From NCBI RefSeq assembly GCF_013377255.1, contig NZ_CP016614.1, forward strand, positions 1,868,501 through 1,932,500: a stretch of DNA of 64,000 nucleotides. Reading direction: 5' to 3'. The position numbers and the translations under genes were made by a program. The notes beneath the pieces are model-generated. The model did not search any database. It was not told where the DNA came from and worked only from the letters and a program-made list of their open reading frames with translations. Shown in pieces: positions 23,831 through 31,009 of the stretch. The stretch is from Mannheimia granulomatis (GTDB taxonomy: Bacteria > Pseudomonadota > Gammaproteobacteria > Enterobacterales > Pasteurellaceae). How positions within the stretch are numbered: the first letter of the stretch is position 1; every line of letters starts with the position of its first letter.

Positions 23831-26776
23831 ATGAAAAGAATGTTAATCAATGCAACTCAAAAAGAAGAGTTGCGTGTTGCTCTTGTTGATGGGCAACGCT
23901 TATTTGACTTGGATATTGAAAGCCCGGGTCACGAACAAAAAAAATCAAACATCTACAAAGGTAAAATTACCCGCGTTGAACCCAGCCTTGAAGCAGCATT
24001 CGTAGATTACGGTGCAGAACGTCACGGCTTCCTACCATTAAAAGAAATTTCCCGCGAATACTTCCCGTCAGACTATGTGTTTAACGGTCGCCCGAATATC
24101 AAAGATATTATCCAAGAAGGTCAGGAAGTCATTGTTCAAGTCAGCAAAGAAGAGCGAGGTAACAAAGGAGCAGCCTTAACAACCTTCATTTCGCTTGCCG
24201 GCAGCTATTTAGTATTAATGCCAAACAACCCTCGTGCAGGTGGTATTTCCCGCCGTATTGAAGGCGATGAGCGTTTAGAGTTAAAAGAGGCTTTAGACTG
24301 CTTAGAAGTGCCTGAAGATGTCGGGTTAATCGTGCGTACCGCCGGTGTCGGTAAATCGCCGGAAGAGTTGCAGTGGGACTTAAAAGTCTTATTACATCAC
24401 TGGGAAGCAATCAAAAAAGCGGCAGAATCTCGTCCTGCACCTTTCCTAATTCATCAAGAAAGTGATGTGATTGTGCGTGCAATCCGCGATTACCTACGCC
24501 GTGACATTGGTGAAATCTTAATCGACAACAAAAAAGTGTTTGAAAAAGCGAAAAACCATATCCGCTTAGTTCGTCCGGATTTCATCAACCGTGTACGTTT
24601 ATACGAAGGTGAAGTACCGCTATTTAGCCACTACCAAATCGAATCGCAAATTGAATCAGCGTTTCAACGTGAAGTGCGTTTACCGTCAGGCGGTTCAATC
24701 GTTATTGATGTAACTGAAGCATTAACCTCAATTGACATCAACTCATCACGCTCAACCCGTGGCTGCGATATTGAAGAAACGGCATTAAACACCAACTTAG
24801 AAGCAGCAGATGAAATTGCCCGTCAATTACGTTTACGTGACTTAGGTGGCTTAATCGTGATCGACTTTATTGATATGACCCCGGTTCGTCACCAACGTGA
24901 AGTAGAAAACCGCATCCGTGAAGCAACACGCCAAGACCGTGCAAGAATCCAATTTGCCCGCATTTCTCGTTTCGGTTTATTAGAAATGAGCCGCCAACGT
25001 TTAAGTCCATCACTCAGTGAAGCTTCATCGCACATCTGCCCTCGCTGCCAAGGCACAGGTAAAGTACGGGATAACGAATCTATCGCCTTATCAATCTTGC
25101 GCCTATTGGAAGAAGAAGCCATTAAAGAAAACACCGCTCAGGTTCACACCATTGTGCCGGTGCAAATTGCAAGCTACTTATTAAATGAAAAACGTAAAGC
25201 CATCTCCAGCATTGAAAAACGTCACGATGTACAAATTGTGGTTGTACCGGCTGAAAGTATGGAAACGCCACATTTTAGCGTTTATCGCTTGCGTGAAAAT
25301 GAAGTAACACCAACCTTAAGCTACGATTTAACCAAGCATTATGAAGCGCGTGAAGAAGACGATCATCCTCATTATCACAATCATAGTAATGATGATGTAT
25401 TAGTCACTCGTAATGAGCCTGTTATTACGGTCGAATCTGTATTACAAAGCTCTGAACTAAACCTTCAGCCTTCACCAATGCCTACAAAACCGGCTAAACC
25501 ATCACTCTTTAGCCGTCTTGTTGCTGCAATCAAAGGTTGGTTTGCAACTGAAGAAAAAGTAGAAGAAAAACCAAAACCGAAATCACGTAATCAACGCGAT
25601 CGTCGCCAACGCCGTGAACGTTCCAGCCGTAATACAAAGGCAGAAAATCAAGAACGTAAACAGCAACAAGCTCAAGTGGCACAGCAAGAAGAAAAAGCAA
25701 GCCGCCCTGAGAAAAAACAACGCCGAGCAGTGATTGAAGAAGTGGTTGGGGTTAGTGAACAAGAAACACGAACTCACTCTCGCGAAAATCAAACTGAACG
25801 TCGTCAACGACGTGATTTACGCAAAAAAGTTCGTGTCGAAACCTCAGACGTTGCTGTAACGGAAAATGTGAATGCTGCCGAAACTACTGTAAAAGTAGCT
25901 GAAGTTGAAAATGTGCAAAATATTTCACAAATTCAACCGCTTGTAGCTGAACCGGTAGCGGAAAATAACACGGAAACACGTGAAAATAACCGCCAACGCC
26001 GTTTACCTCGTCATCTGCGCGTAGGCAATCAGCGTCGTCGTGAAAATCAACGTGCAATTACACCTTCACCAATGCCATTAACCGCAGCGGTTGCTTCTCC
26101 GGAGCTTGCCAGCGGTAAAGTTTGGGTAAAACTGACAACATCAACAAAAGTGGAAGAGAAAGTACAATTCCTATCCGTTGATGAAATGCTTGAGCAGCAA
26201 GAAAATAGAGTCACTACGGAAATAGAACAGCCAGAGCATAAACTCTCAGCTAAACCATCTACTTCTGTTGCTCCATTAGGCGGTTTTGTTGCACAAGCAA
26301 CTGAACGCGACTTAGTGAAGGAAAAGTTAGGACAAGCAAAAACAAAAACGGAAGAAGTTGCGCAACCAACACCTGAAATCCAAAAATCAGATGTGAAAGA
26401 ACATATTGCTCCATTTGGCAGCGTTGTTTCTCAACATTCTGAACGTGATTTAGTCAAAGAGAAGAATGAACGCGTAGGTAAATTCCAATCAAAAGCGACT
26501 GTTGCACCGGCAATAGCTGCGGAAAACCAAACAATCGAAGCGCCACGTTCTAATTACGAAAGTAGCTATACTTTCGATGGAAAACTCGGCACATTCTCTC
26601 GAGTTAAACATACTCAATCAGCCATGACGGTTGCGGCTGCTCCGGCAGAAAGTCCAGAAAGTTTTGCCATTACTCAATGGCAAAATTCAAAATATTACTT
26701 CTACGGAAAAGGCTTTGGCGGCTACAGCAGCGCAGTGAGTCAAGTAGAGTCTGCACCTCGATCTACCAATACTTAA
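23831..26776 (+). CDS. rne: Ribonuclease E
   Basis: RNase E is the essential endonuclease that starts mRNA decay and matures rRNA and tRNA, and scaffolds the degradosome on the inner membrane. The N-terminal catalytic half is closely similar to E. coli: S1 domain at about 36-119, the RNase H-like and 5' sensor parts, the DNase I-like domain with IDINSS and DFIDM, and the zinc-link CPRCQGTG near residue 403. The C-terminal half is low-complexity and rich in arginine, glutamine and glutamate, with a membrane-binding-like segment (SLFSRLVAAIKGWF) near 558. The end (YTFDGKLGTFSRVKHTQSAMTVA, given as a pattern of PNPase-binding type) is partly conserved. 981 residues against 1061 in E. coli. Confidence 0.97.
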   Translation: MKRMLINATQKEELRVALVDGQRLFDLDIESPGHEQKKSNIYKGKITRVEPSLEAAFVDYGAERHGFLPLKEISREYFPSDYVFNGRPNIKDIIQEGQEVIVQVSKEERGNKGAALTTFISLAGSYLVLMPNNPRAGGISRRIEGDERLELKEALDCLEVPEDVGLIVRTAGVGKSPEELQWDLKVLLHHWEAIKKAAESRPAPFLIHQESDVIVRAIRDYLRRDIGEILIDNKKVFEKAKNHIRLVRPDFINRVRLYEGEVPLFSHYQIESQIESAFQREVRLPSGGSIVIDVTEALTSIDINSSRSTRGCDIEETALNTNLEAADEIARQLRLRDLGGLIVIDFIDMTPVRHQREVENRIREATRQDRARIQFARISRFGLLEMSRQRLSPSLSEASSHICPRCQGTGKVRDNESIALSILRLLEEEAIKENTAQVHTIVPVQIASYLLNEKRKAISSIEKRHDVQIVVVPAESMETPHFSVYRLRENEVTPTLSYDLTKHYEAREEDDHPHYHNHSNDDVLVTRNEPVITVESVLQSSELNLQPSPMPTKPAKPSLFSRLVAAIKGWFATEEKVEEKPKPKSRNQRDRRQRRERSSRNTKAENQERKQQQAQVAQQEEKASRPEKKQRRAVIEEVVGVSEQETRTHSRENQTERRQRRDLRKKVRVETSDVAVTENVNAAETTVKVAEVENVQNISQIQPLVAEPVAENNTETRENNRQRRLPRHLRVGNQRRRENQRAITPSPMPLTAAVASPELASGKVWVKLTTSTKVEEKVQFLSVDEMLEQQENRVTTEIEQPEHKLSAKPSTSVAPLGGFVAQATERDLVKEKLGQAKTKTEEVAQPTPEIQKSDVKEHIAPFGSVVSQHSERDLVKEKNERVGKFQSKATVAPAIAAENQTIEAPRSNYESSYTFDGKLGTFSRVKHTQSAMTVAAAPAESPESFAITQWQNSKYYFYGKGFGGYSSAVSQVESAPRSTNT

Positions 26777-26800
26777 GTATAGTAGAAACCTCTAACTTAT

Positions 26801-26836
26801 AATGCCTATTGTTGATTAAACAATAGGCATTTTTTA
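26801..26836 (+). terminator. Terminator of rne
   Basis: AATGCCTATTGTT and AACAATAGGCATT pair around a short loop, followed by TTTTTT, 25 bases after the rne stop. A typical strong rho-independent terminator. Confidence 0.92.
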
Positions 26837-26923
26837 TTAAACCGATGAACTATTTTTAGGAAATTTTGACTAATAAATTGCACTTATTAAGTGTAATTAT
26901 TTTGACTATTTAAGGAACTCGGA

Positions 26924-27259
26924 ATGAAAAAATCAATTTTAGCATTATTAATGTTGGGAACAACAATCACCCTTGCAGCCTGCGATCAAGCAACAACTGA
27001 CAAAGCAGCTGAAATTAAAAATGACGTTGTGGAAAAAGCAACTGAAATTAAAGCTGCCGCAGCAACAAAATTAGAAGAAGTTAAAACAGCTACTTCTGAA
27101 GCAGCTCAAACTACTGCTGAGAAAGCAACTGAAATTAAAAATGAAGTAGCAGAAAAAGCAGCTGAAGCAAAAGAAGCTATAACGGAAAAAGCGAATGAAG
27201 TCAAAGCAGCTACGGAAGCCAAAGTTGAAGAAGTAAAACAAGCGGTAGAAAATAAATAA
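26924..27259 (+). CDS. Small repeat-rich lipoprotein
   Basis: A 111-residue lipoprotein: signal peptide with lipobox LAAC, cysteine at residue 20. The mature part is almost entirely lysine, alanine, glutamate and threonine, in degenerate 11-residue repeats such as EKATEIKNEVA and EKANEVKAATE. This pattern predicts an amphipathic helix or coiled coil, like LEA-type stress proteins and E. coli-type small periplasmic helical lipoproteins. No named function. It has its own ribosome site and a terminator 16 bases after the stop. Confidence 0.85.
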   Translation: MKKSILALLMLGTTITLAACDQATTDKAAEIKNDVVEKATEIKAAAATKLEEVKTATSEAAQTTAEKATEIKNEVAEKAAEAKEAITEKANEVKAATEAKVEEVKQAVENK

Positions 27260-27274
27260 TTTTTTACCAAATGC

Positions 27275-27299
27275 AAAAGTCCTGCCATGCAGGACTTTT
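27275..27299 (+). terminator. Terminator of small lipoprotein gene
   Basis: AAAAGTCCTGC and GCAGGACTTTT form an 11-base stem with a short loop. It directly precedes the glycine-zipper gene region. Confidence 0.9.
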
Positions 27300-27387
27300 A
27301 TATCAATTTGAACTCACTTTAATTACCATTTTGTATCAAACGTACGATGATTCAAGAAATCAAGAATCGATGAGTAAAGGAAATACA

Positions 27388-27726
27388 ATGAAAACAATTC
27401 TAGTAAAAAGCTTTATAGTTGCATTATTTGCTACATCAATTTCTGCTCAAGCTACTGCGTTAAACCGCCAACAAAAAGATACTGTAGTTGGAGCTGTAGT
27501 TGGTGGAGCAGCGGGAGCAGCCATAGGAAATGATATGGTTTCAACCGTCTCTGGAGCAGCTTTAGGCGGTGTAATTGGTAGCCAATGGAATGACCATAAA
27601 CGAAAAGATAGCAAAGACTATAGGAATAAAGGTGATAAAAAATCACATAAATCAAAATCCAAATGGGATAAACATAAAAAGCACTCTCCCAAAAAGTATA
27701 AACGCGCCCATCCTAAATTTGCATAA
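27388..27726 (+). CDS. Exported glycine-zipper protein
   Basis: A 112-residue protein starting at ATG 27388, chosen because of the ribosome site TAAAGGA and the signal peptide that begins there; the frame is open further upstream but runs through the previous terminator. After the signal peptide (cleavage near residue 20-24) comes a glycine zipper of about 35 residues (VVGAVVGGAAGAAIG, then VSGAALGGVIGSQ), as in the 17-kDa-antigen / glycine-zipper 2TM families. The last 45 residues are strongly basic (lysine, histidine, serine). It may insert in or bind the outer membrane; function is unknown. Confidence 0.82.
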   Translation: MKTILVKSFIVALFATSISAQATALNRQQKDTVVGAVVGGAAGAAIGNDMVSTVSGAALGGVIGSQWNDHKRKDSKDYRNKGDKKSHKSKSKWDKHKKHSPKKYKRAHPKFA

Positions 27727-27745
27727 ATATTCCTGTAATTGATAA

Positions 27746-27772
27746 AGAGCCTGTATAGGCTCTAAATTTTTT
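27746..27772 (+). terminator. Terminator after glycine-zipper gene
   Basis: AGAGCCT and AGGCTCT around a GTAT loop, followed by AAATTTTTTA. Plus-strand direction. Confidence 0.85.
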
Positions 27773-27790
27773 ATTGCTTATAAAAACTAA

Positions 27791-27819
27791 AAAAGCCAGG
27801 CTGTATAAGCTTGGCTTTT
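27791..27819 (-). terminator. Terminator of the BON-LysM gene
   Basis: AAAAGCCAGGCT and AGCTTGGCTTTT pair around a 5-base loop, just past the stop codon of the minus-strand gene at 27833; T-rich sequence follows on the minus strand. Confidence 0.82.
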
Positions 27820-27832
27820 AGAATATGATTAA

Positions 27833-28276
27833 TTATAAACTTTTCGGAATACGGATTTTTTGCCCCGGGAAGATTTTATTTTCGTCTTTAATTACTTCTT
27901 TGTTTGCTTCCACAATCGCTTTATATTTTGCACCGTTACCGTATGCCTTAGCTGCGATCTCCCATAAAGTATCGCCTTTTTGGATAACATAAAACTCATC
28001 GTCACCCGCTAACTGTTGGCTTCTTTCAAGTTCTAATGCTTCAATATCCACTTTAGTAATACCAGCCACATTACCTGCCATCAAGACTGCTTTTTCAACA
28101 GCTGCTGCCGTTGAAGCAATACCTGAAATTTTTGCCACACCGTTTTCAACAGTTACATTCACATTTTCCACACCCGGATTATCTTCCGCTAAATGTTCAG
28201 TAACTGCTTTTGACGCATCTTCTTCTTTATTAAATAATTTACGACCAATGTCGCCAACAAAATCAAATAAGCCCAT
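27833..28276 (-). CDS. kbp: BON-LysM protein, Kbp/YgaU family
   Basis: A 147-residue protein from ATG 28276 (MGLFDFVGDIGRKLF); the frame is open 14 codons further but the family starts at MGLFDFV. It has a BON domain at about 22-80 and a LysM domain at about 93-141 (YVIQKGDTLWEIAAKAYG, IFPGQKIRIP). This is the architecture of E. coli Kbp (YgaU), a cytoplasmic potassium-binding protein. There is no signal peptide, consistent with a cytoplasmic place despite the LysM domain. Function is carried over from the family. Confidence 0.9.
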   Translation of the reverse strand: MGLFDFVGDIGRKLFNKEEDASKAVTEHLAEDNPGVENVNVTVENGVAKISGIASTAAAVEKAVLMAGNVAGITKVDIEALELERSQQLAGDDEFYVIQKGDTLWEIAAKAYGNGAKYKAIVEANKEVIKDENKIFPGQKIRIPKSL

Positions 28277-28520
28277 AGTAAGTTCCTCATAATAGTACAG
28301 GGGTTTTATTCTACACAATTTCCACTACGGGAAATAGTGCATTCCTAATATTAGAACAAGCAAAATTTAATTAGTTCAACCACCCGCCAACTGAAAACAG
28401 CTACAAGCGGTAATTTTTCGCATATTTTTTACAAAAAATGCCGCTTAGATTTCATATTTCACTGATTTTCAGCTAAAATCTACCGTTTAAATACATCAAG
28501 AGATTGTTTGGGAATATTCT

Positions 28521-28958
28521 GTGAAACAGGTGCAATTTTATCTATTAAGTCAGGCTGATTTAGCCGAGATATCTGCCGCTGAAATTCAAGCCTGCGAGCT
28601 AGCCGCTCAAGCTTGGAGAACCGGCAAGCGTGTGCTAATTGCCTGTGAAACCGAACAACAAGCGATGAATATTGATGAAGCACTCTGGGCAAGAGAACCG
28701 GACTCCTTTGTACCACATAATTTATCGGGTGAAATCACCACCTACGCCACACCGGTTGAAATTTCGTGGAAAGGCAAACGCAATGCACAACATCGCGATC
28801 TGCTGATTTCGCTGCAACGCCAAATCCCGAATTTCGTAGCAAGTTTCAACCAAGTGATCGATTTTGTGCCGACCGATGAAGCTGAAAAAGCGATAGCCCG
28901 TGAGCGTTATAAGCAGTACCGCCAAATGGGCTGGCAGTTGAGTACGGAGAATGCTTAA
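28521..28958 (+). CDS. holC: DNA polymerase III chi subunit HolC
   Basis: Chi joins the clamp loader (through psi, HolD) to SSB on the lagging strand. The 145-residue protein has the chi-family features: MKQVQFYLL at the start, ACELAAQAWRTGKRVLIACE, the WAREPDSFVPHNL motif and a C-terminal YRQMGW. In E. coli and many relatives holC directly precedes valS; here elaA, a broken toxin locus and an orphan gene separate them. Its partner gene holD is also in this window (52,618). Confidence 0.93.
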   Translation: MKQVQFYLLSQADLAEISAAEIQACELAAQAWRTGKRVLIACETEQQAMNIDEALWAREPDSFVPHNLSGEITTYATPVEISWKGKRNAQHRDLLISLQRQIPNFVASFNQVIDFVPTDEAEKAIARERYKQYRQMGWQLSTENA

Positions 28959-29392
28959 TGCTGTGGCACACCAAAGGTTTCGATGAACTAACTACGCTCG
29001 AACTGTTTGACATCTACAAACTCCGCACAGCGGTGTTTGTGGTTGAGCAAAACTGCCCATACCAAGAAGTCGATGACAAAGACCTGCAAGCGGTGCATTT
29101 CTTTGCAAAAAATGCAAACAATCTGACCGCTTACTGCCGCCTGATTCCAAGTGATGACGGCGTACATCTTGGCAGAGTGTTGGTGGCAAAAGAAGCTCGT
29201 GGCTCAGGCTTGGCAAGGGAATTGGTTCAGAAAGCAATGGATTACAGCCGTGAGCATTTCCCCGCTCAACCCATCCACGCCCAAGCCCAAAGCTATCTGC
29301 AAGGGTTTTATGACAGTTTTGGCTTCAAAGCGGTGTCGGATATGTATTTGGAGGATGGGATACCGCATTTGGATATGGTTTGGGAGAAATAA
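28958..29392 (+). CDS. elaA: GNAT acetyltransferase ElaA
   Basis: A 144-residue GNAT-fold protein matching the ElaA family: the N-terminal LRTAVFVVEQNCPYQEVDDKD-type segment (shown in part), the acetyl-CoA loop RVLVAKEARGSGLARELV near residues 65-82, and the C-terminal FYDSFGFKAVSDMYLEDGIPH. Its substrate is not known. The ATG overlaps the holC stop by one base, so the two are coupled. The gene contains an inverted pair of uptake sequences inside the coding region (near 29088 and 29123). Confidence 0.9.
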   Translation: MLWHTKGFDELTTLELFDIYKLRTAVFVVEQNCPYQEVDDKDLQAVHFFAKNANNLTAYCRLIPSDDGVHLGRVLVAKEARGSGLARELVQKAMDYSREHFPAQPIHAQAQSYLQGFYDSFGFKAVSDMYLEDGIPHLDMVWEK

Positions 29393-29393
29393 A

Positions 29394-29564
29394 ATGACAA
29401 GCCGTGAAGAATTACTCAAAAAACAACGAGAGCTGGATATCCTCTTTACCGCGTGGTTTGAAGAAAAGAAAAAGCACGAAGTGCTGACGTATCGCCGAGA
29501 AAATGGGGATTTGATTCAGCATTATCCAGACGGTACAGAAAAAGTGATTAAATATGCACAATAG
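29394..29564 (+). CDS. Small protein upstream of broken zeta toxin gene
   Basis: A 56-residue, highly charged protein (MTSREELLKKQRELDILFTA to GTEKVIKYAQ). It starts one base after the elaA stop and overlaps the start of the zeta-toxin reading frame by 11 bases. Size, charge and tight overlap with a toxin gene suggest an antitoxin or a co-regulated partner. It does not look like the classical epsilon antitoxin. The frame is intact while the toxin is broken. Confidence 0.7.
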   Translation: MTSREELLKKQRELDILFTAWFEEKKKHEVLTYRRENGDLIQHYPDGTEKVIKYAQ

Positions 29565-30115
29565 TCTGGCAATTTTTTACTATGGCACCAATGGAGCCGG
29601 GAAATCTACGTTGCGTGCTTTCAATCAAGATAAAGTCGAAATTGTGATTGATTCGGATAACATCGCGATGCAGATTAACCCACTCAATCCAAGATTAGCC
29701 GATATTGAAGCAGGTAGAAAAGCAATCAAGCTATTTTAGTTTGCAGTAAAAAATCAGATTGCATTTTCAATGGAATCGACACTTTCAGGCAAATCTATTC
29801 TAAAACGAATGGAAAATGCCAAGGCAGGAAATTTCAGAACTCGGCTAAATTATATTGGCGTTGATGACCCTGACATTAACATTGAACGGGTAAAAGCAAT
29901 AGTGAAAGCCAGCGGGCATTTTATTGATGAAGAAACGATTAGAAAGCGTTATCACATCAGTCGTTAAAATTTTAATTGAAGCAATTTTTATCAATGATGA
30001 AACGCTAATTTATGATAATTCAGAAACAAAGCCGAATTTGATTTTCCAAATTGCGGATAAGAAAATAACAAAAATTTCAGAAAAAAATACCCAATTGGTG
30101 CAATCAGCTTTGTGA
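29554..30115 (+). pseudogene. Zeta-toxin family gene, broken
   Basis: Zeta toxins are kinases that phosphorylate UDP-GlcNAc and block peptidoglycan synthesis. The frame opens with FYYGTNGAGKSTLRAF, a Walker A motif at residues 11-19, and IVIDSDNIA. It is cut by an in-frame TAG at 29737 and resumes in the same frame with FSMESTLSGKSILKRM, the conserved ESTLSG segment, on to DEETIRKRYHISR. A frameshift near 29960 moves the rest (EAIFINDETLIYDNS) to another frame. So there are at least two lesions. The region around the frameshift is AT-rich with short homopolymers. Confidence 0.85.
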
Positions 30116-30143
30116 TGAAGTAGTGGAATTAGGATTTAAGACT

Positions 30144-30267
30144 GCCTAGCACGAGCCGTGCTAGGCTCGATAATCCCATCCCAGCTCCGCTGGGGCTGTA
30201 ATTTAGAAAGAATAAAGAGCCACAGCGTGGCTCAACTATGCGTAACCCCACACGGCTCGTGTGGGGT
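30144..30267. repeat. Cluster of four short palindromes
   Basis: Four hairpins with 3-4 base loops lie within 124 bases: GCCTAGCACG/CGTGCTAGGC (30144-30166), CCCAGC/GCTGGG (30180-30194), GAGCCAC/GTGGCTC (30217-30233) and ACCCCACACG/CGTGTGGGGT (30245-30267). The first shares its stem sequence with a hairpin beside the Y1 transposase at 48.7 kb. This is a REP/BIME-like cluster. Confidence 0.8.
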
Positions 30268-30353
30268 GACAAGCGGTTGGATTTAGGTAAAATTTTGCAA
30301 AAATTACTGAAAATAAACCACTCCGTCAGAGGCGAACGCTACCAGGGAAAAAT

Positions 30354-30926
30354 ATGAGTTTCGATGAACATATTAAAAAACGGCCGATTGTTTGGGTCTT
30401 TAATAGCTGCCTTGCAGACGCAATAGGAATGTTTAGTCTTATGCAATATATCAATTCAGAACATACTGAAGCCTTAAATAAGAATATTGAATACCTTAAA
30501 CCATTTAAAGATGAATACACCGAATTGAAACAAGAACATGAAGAAATTAAGAGAGAAAATTCTATTTTAAAAGATGATAATAAACTATTCAGAAATAAAC
30601 TTGAAAATATTCAAGCAGAATTAGAAAAAAGTAATAGTTTATTAAAAGAATTAACTAATCGGAATCAAACTATAAATAAAGAATATAAAATTTTAGAGAA
30701 TAGCTATAATCAAATAAAGAAATCTACCCAAGTAATCAAAAATAGACCAAAAACAAAAAATGCTCTTATTGAAGATCAAATTAATAAATTAGAAAGTCAA
30801 AAGAAAATTTGTGGTATTAGTTGGATAGAGCCCTTGGATGGAAAAGAAGAATATGTAGATCCCTGTCAAGAAGAAAATCAGAAAATTGAACAAAAAATAA
30901 TTGAGCTTATTAAATTAATAAACTAG
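30354..30926 (+). CDS. Coiled-coil orphan protein
   Basis: I do not recognise this 190-residue protein. The first 35 residues contain a moderately hydrophobic stretch (IVWVFNSCLADAIGMFSL) that could be a weak membrane anchor. Residues about 45-130 are a long charged heptad coiled coil (LKQEHEEIKRENSILKDDN, NKLENIQAELEKSN). The end has ICGISWIEPLDGKEEYVDPC with two cysteines, then another helix. The gene is clearly more AT-rich than valS beside it, which suggests transfer. It lies in the gap between the broken toxin locus and valS, after the palindrome cluster. Confidence 0.75.
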   Translation: MSFDEHIKKRPIVWVFNSCLADAIGMFSLMQYINSEHTEALNKNIEYLKPFKDEYTELKQEHEEIKRENSILKDDNKLFRNKLENIQAELEKSNSLLKELTNRNQTINKEYKILENSYNQIKKSTQVIKNRPKTKNALIEDQINKLESQKKICGISWIEPLDGKEEYVDPCQEENQKIEQKIIELIKLIN

Positions 30927-31009
30927 TTTCATAAGGTGGAATTTAACCCACCATTTCAATTTTAAGTAAATATGGTGGGCTGAAACCACCCTACAAAAGA
31001 GACTAAAAA

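Noticed and set aside
30144..30267. CRISPR array
   Set aside because: The units are palindromes with different stems and no regular spacer length; no cas genes are near.
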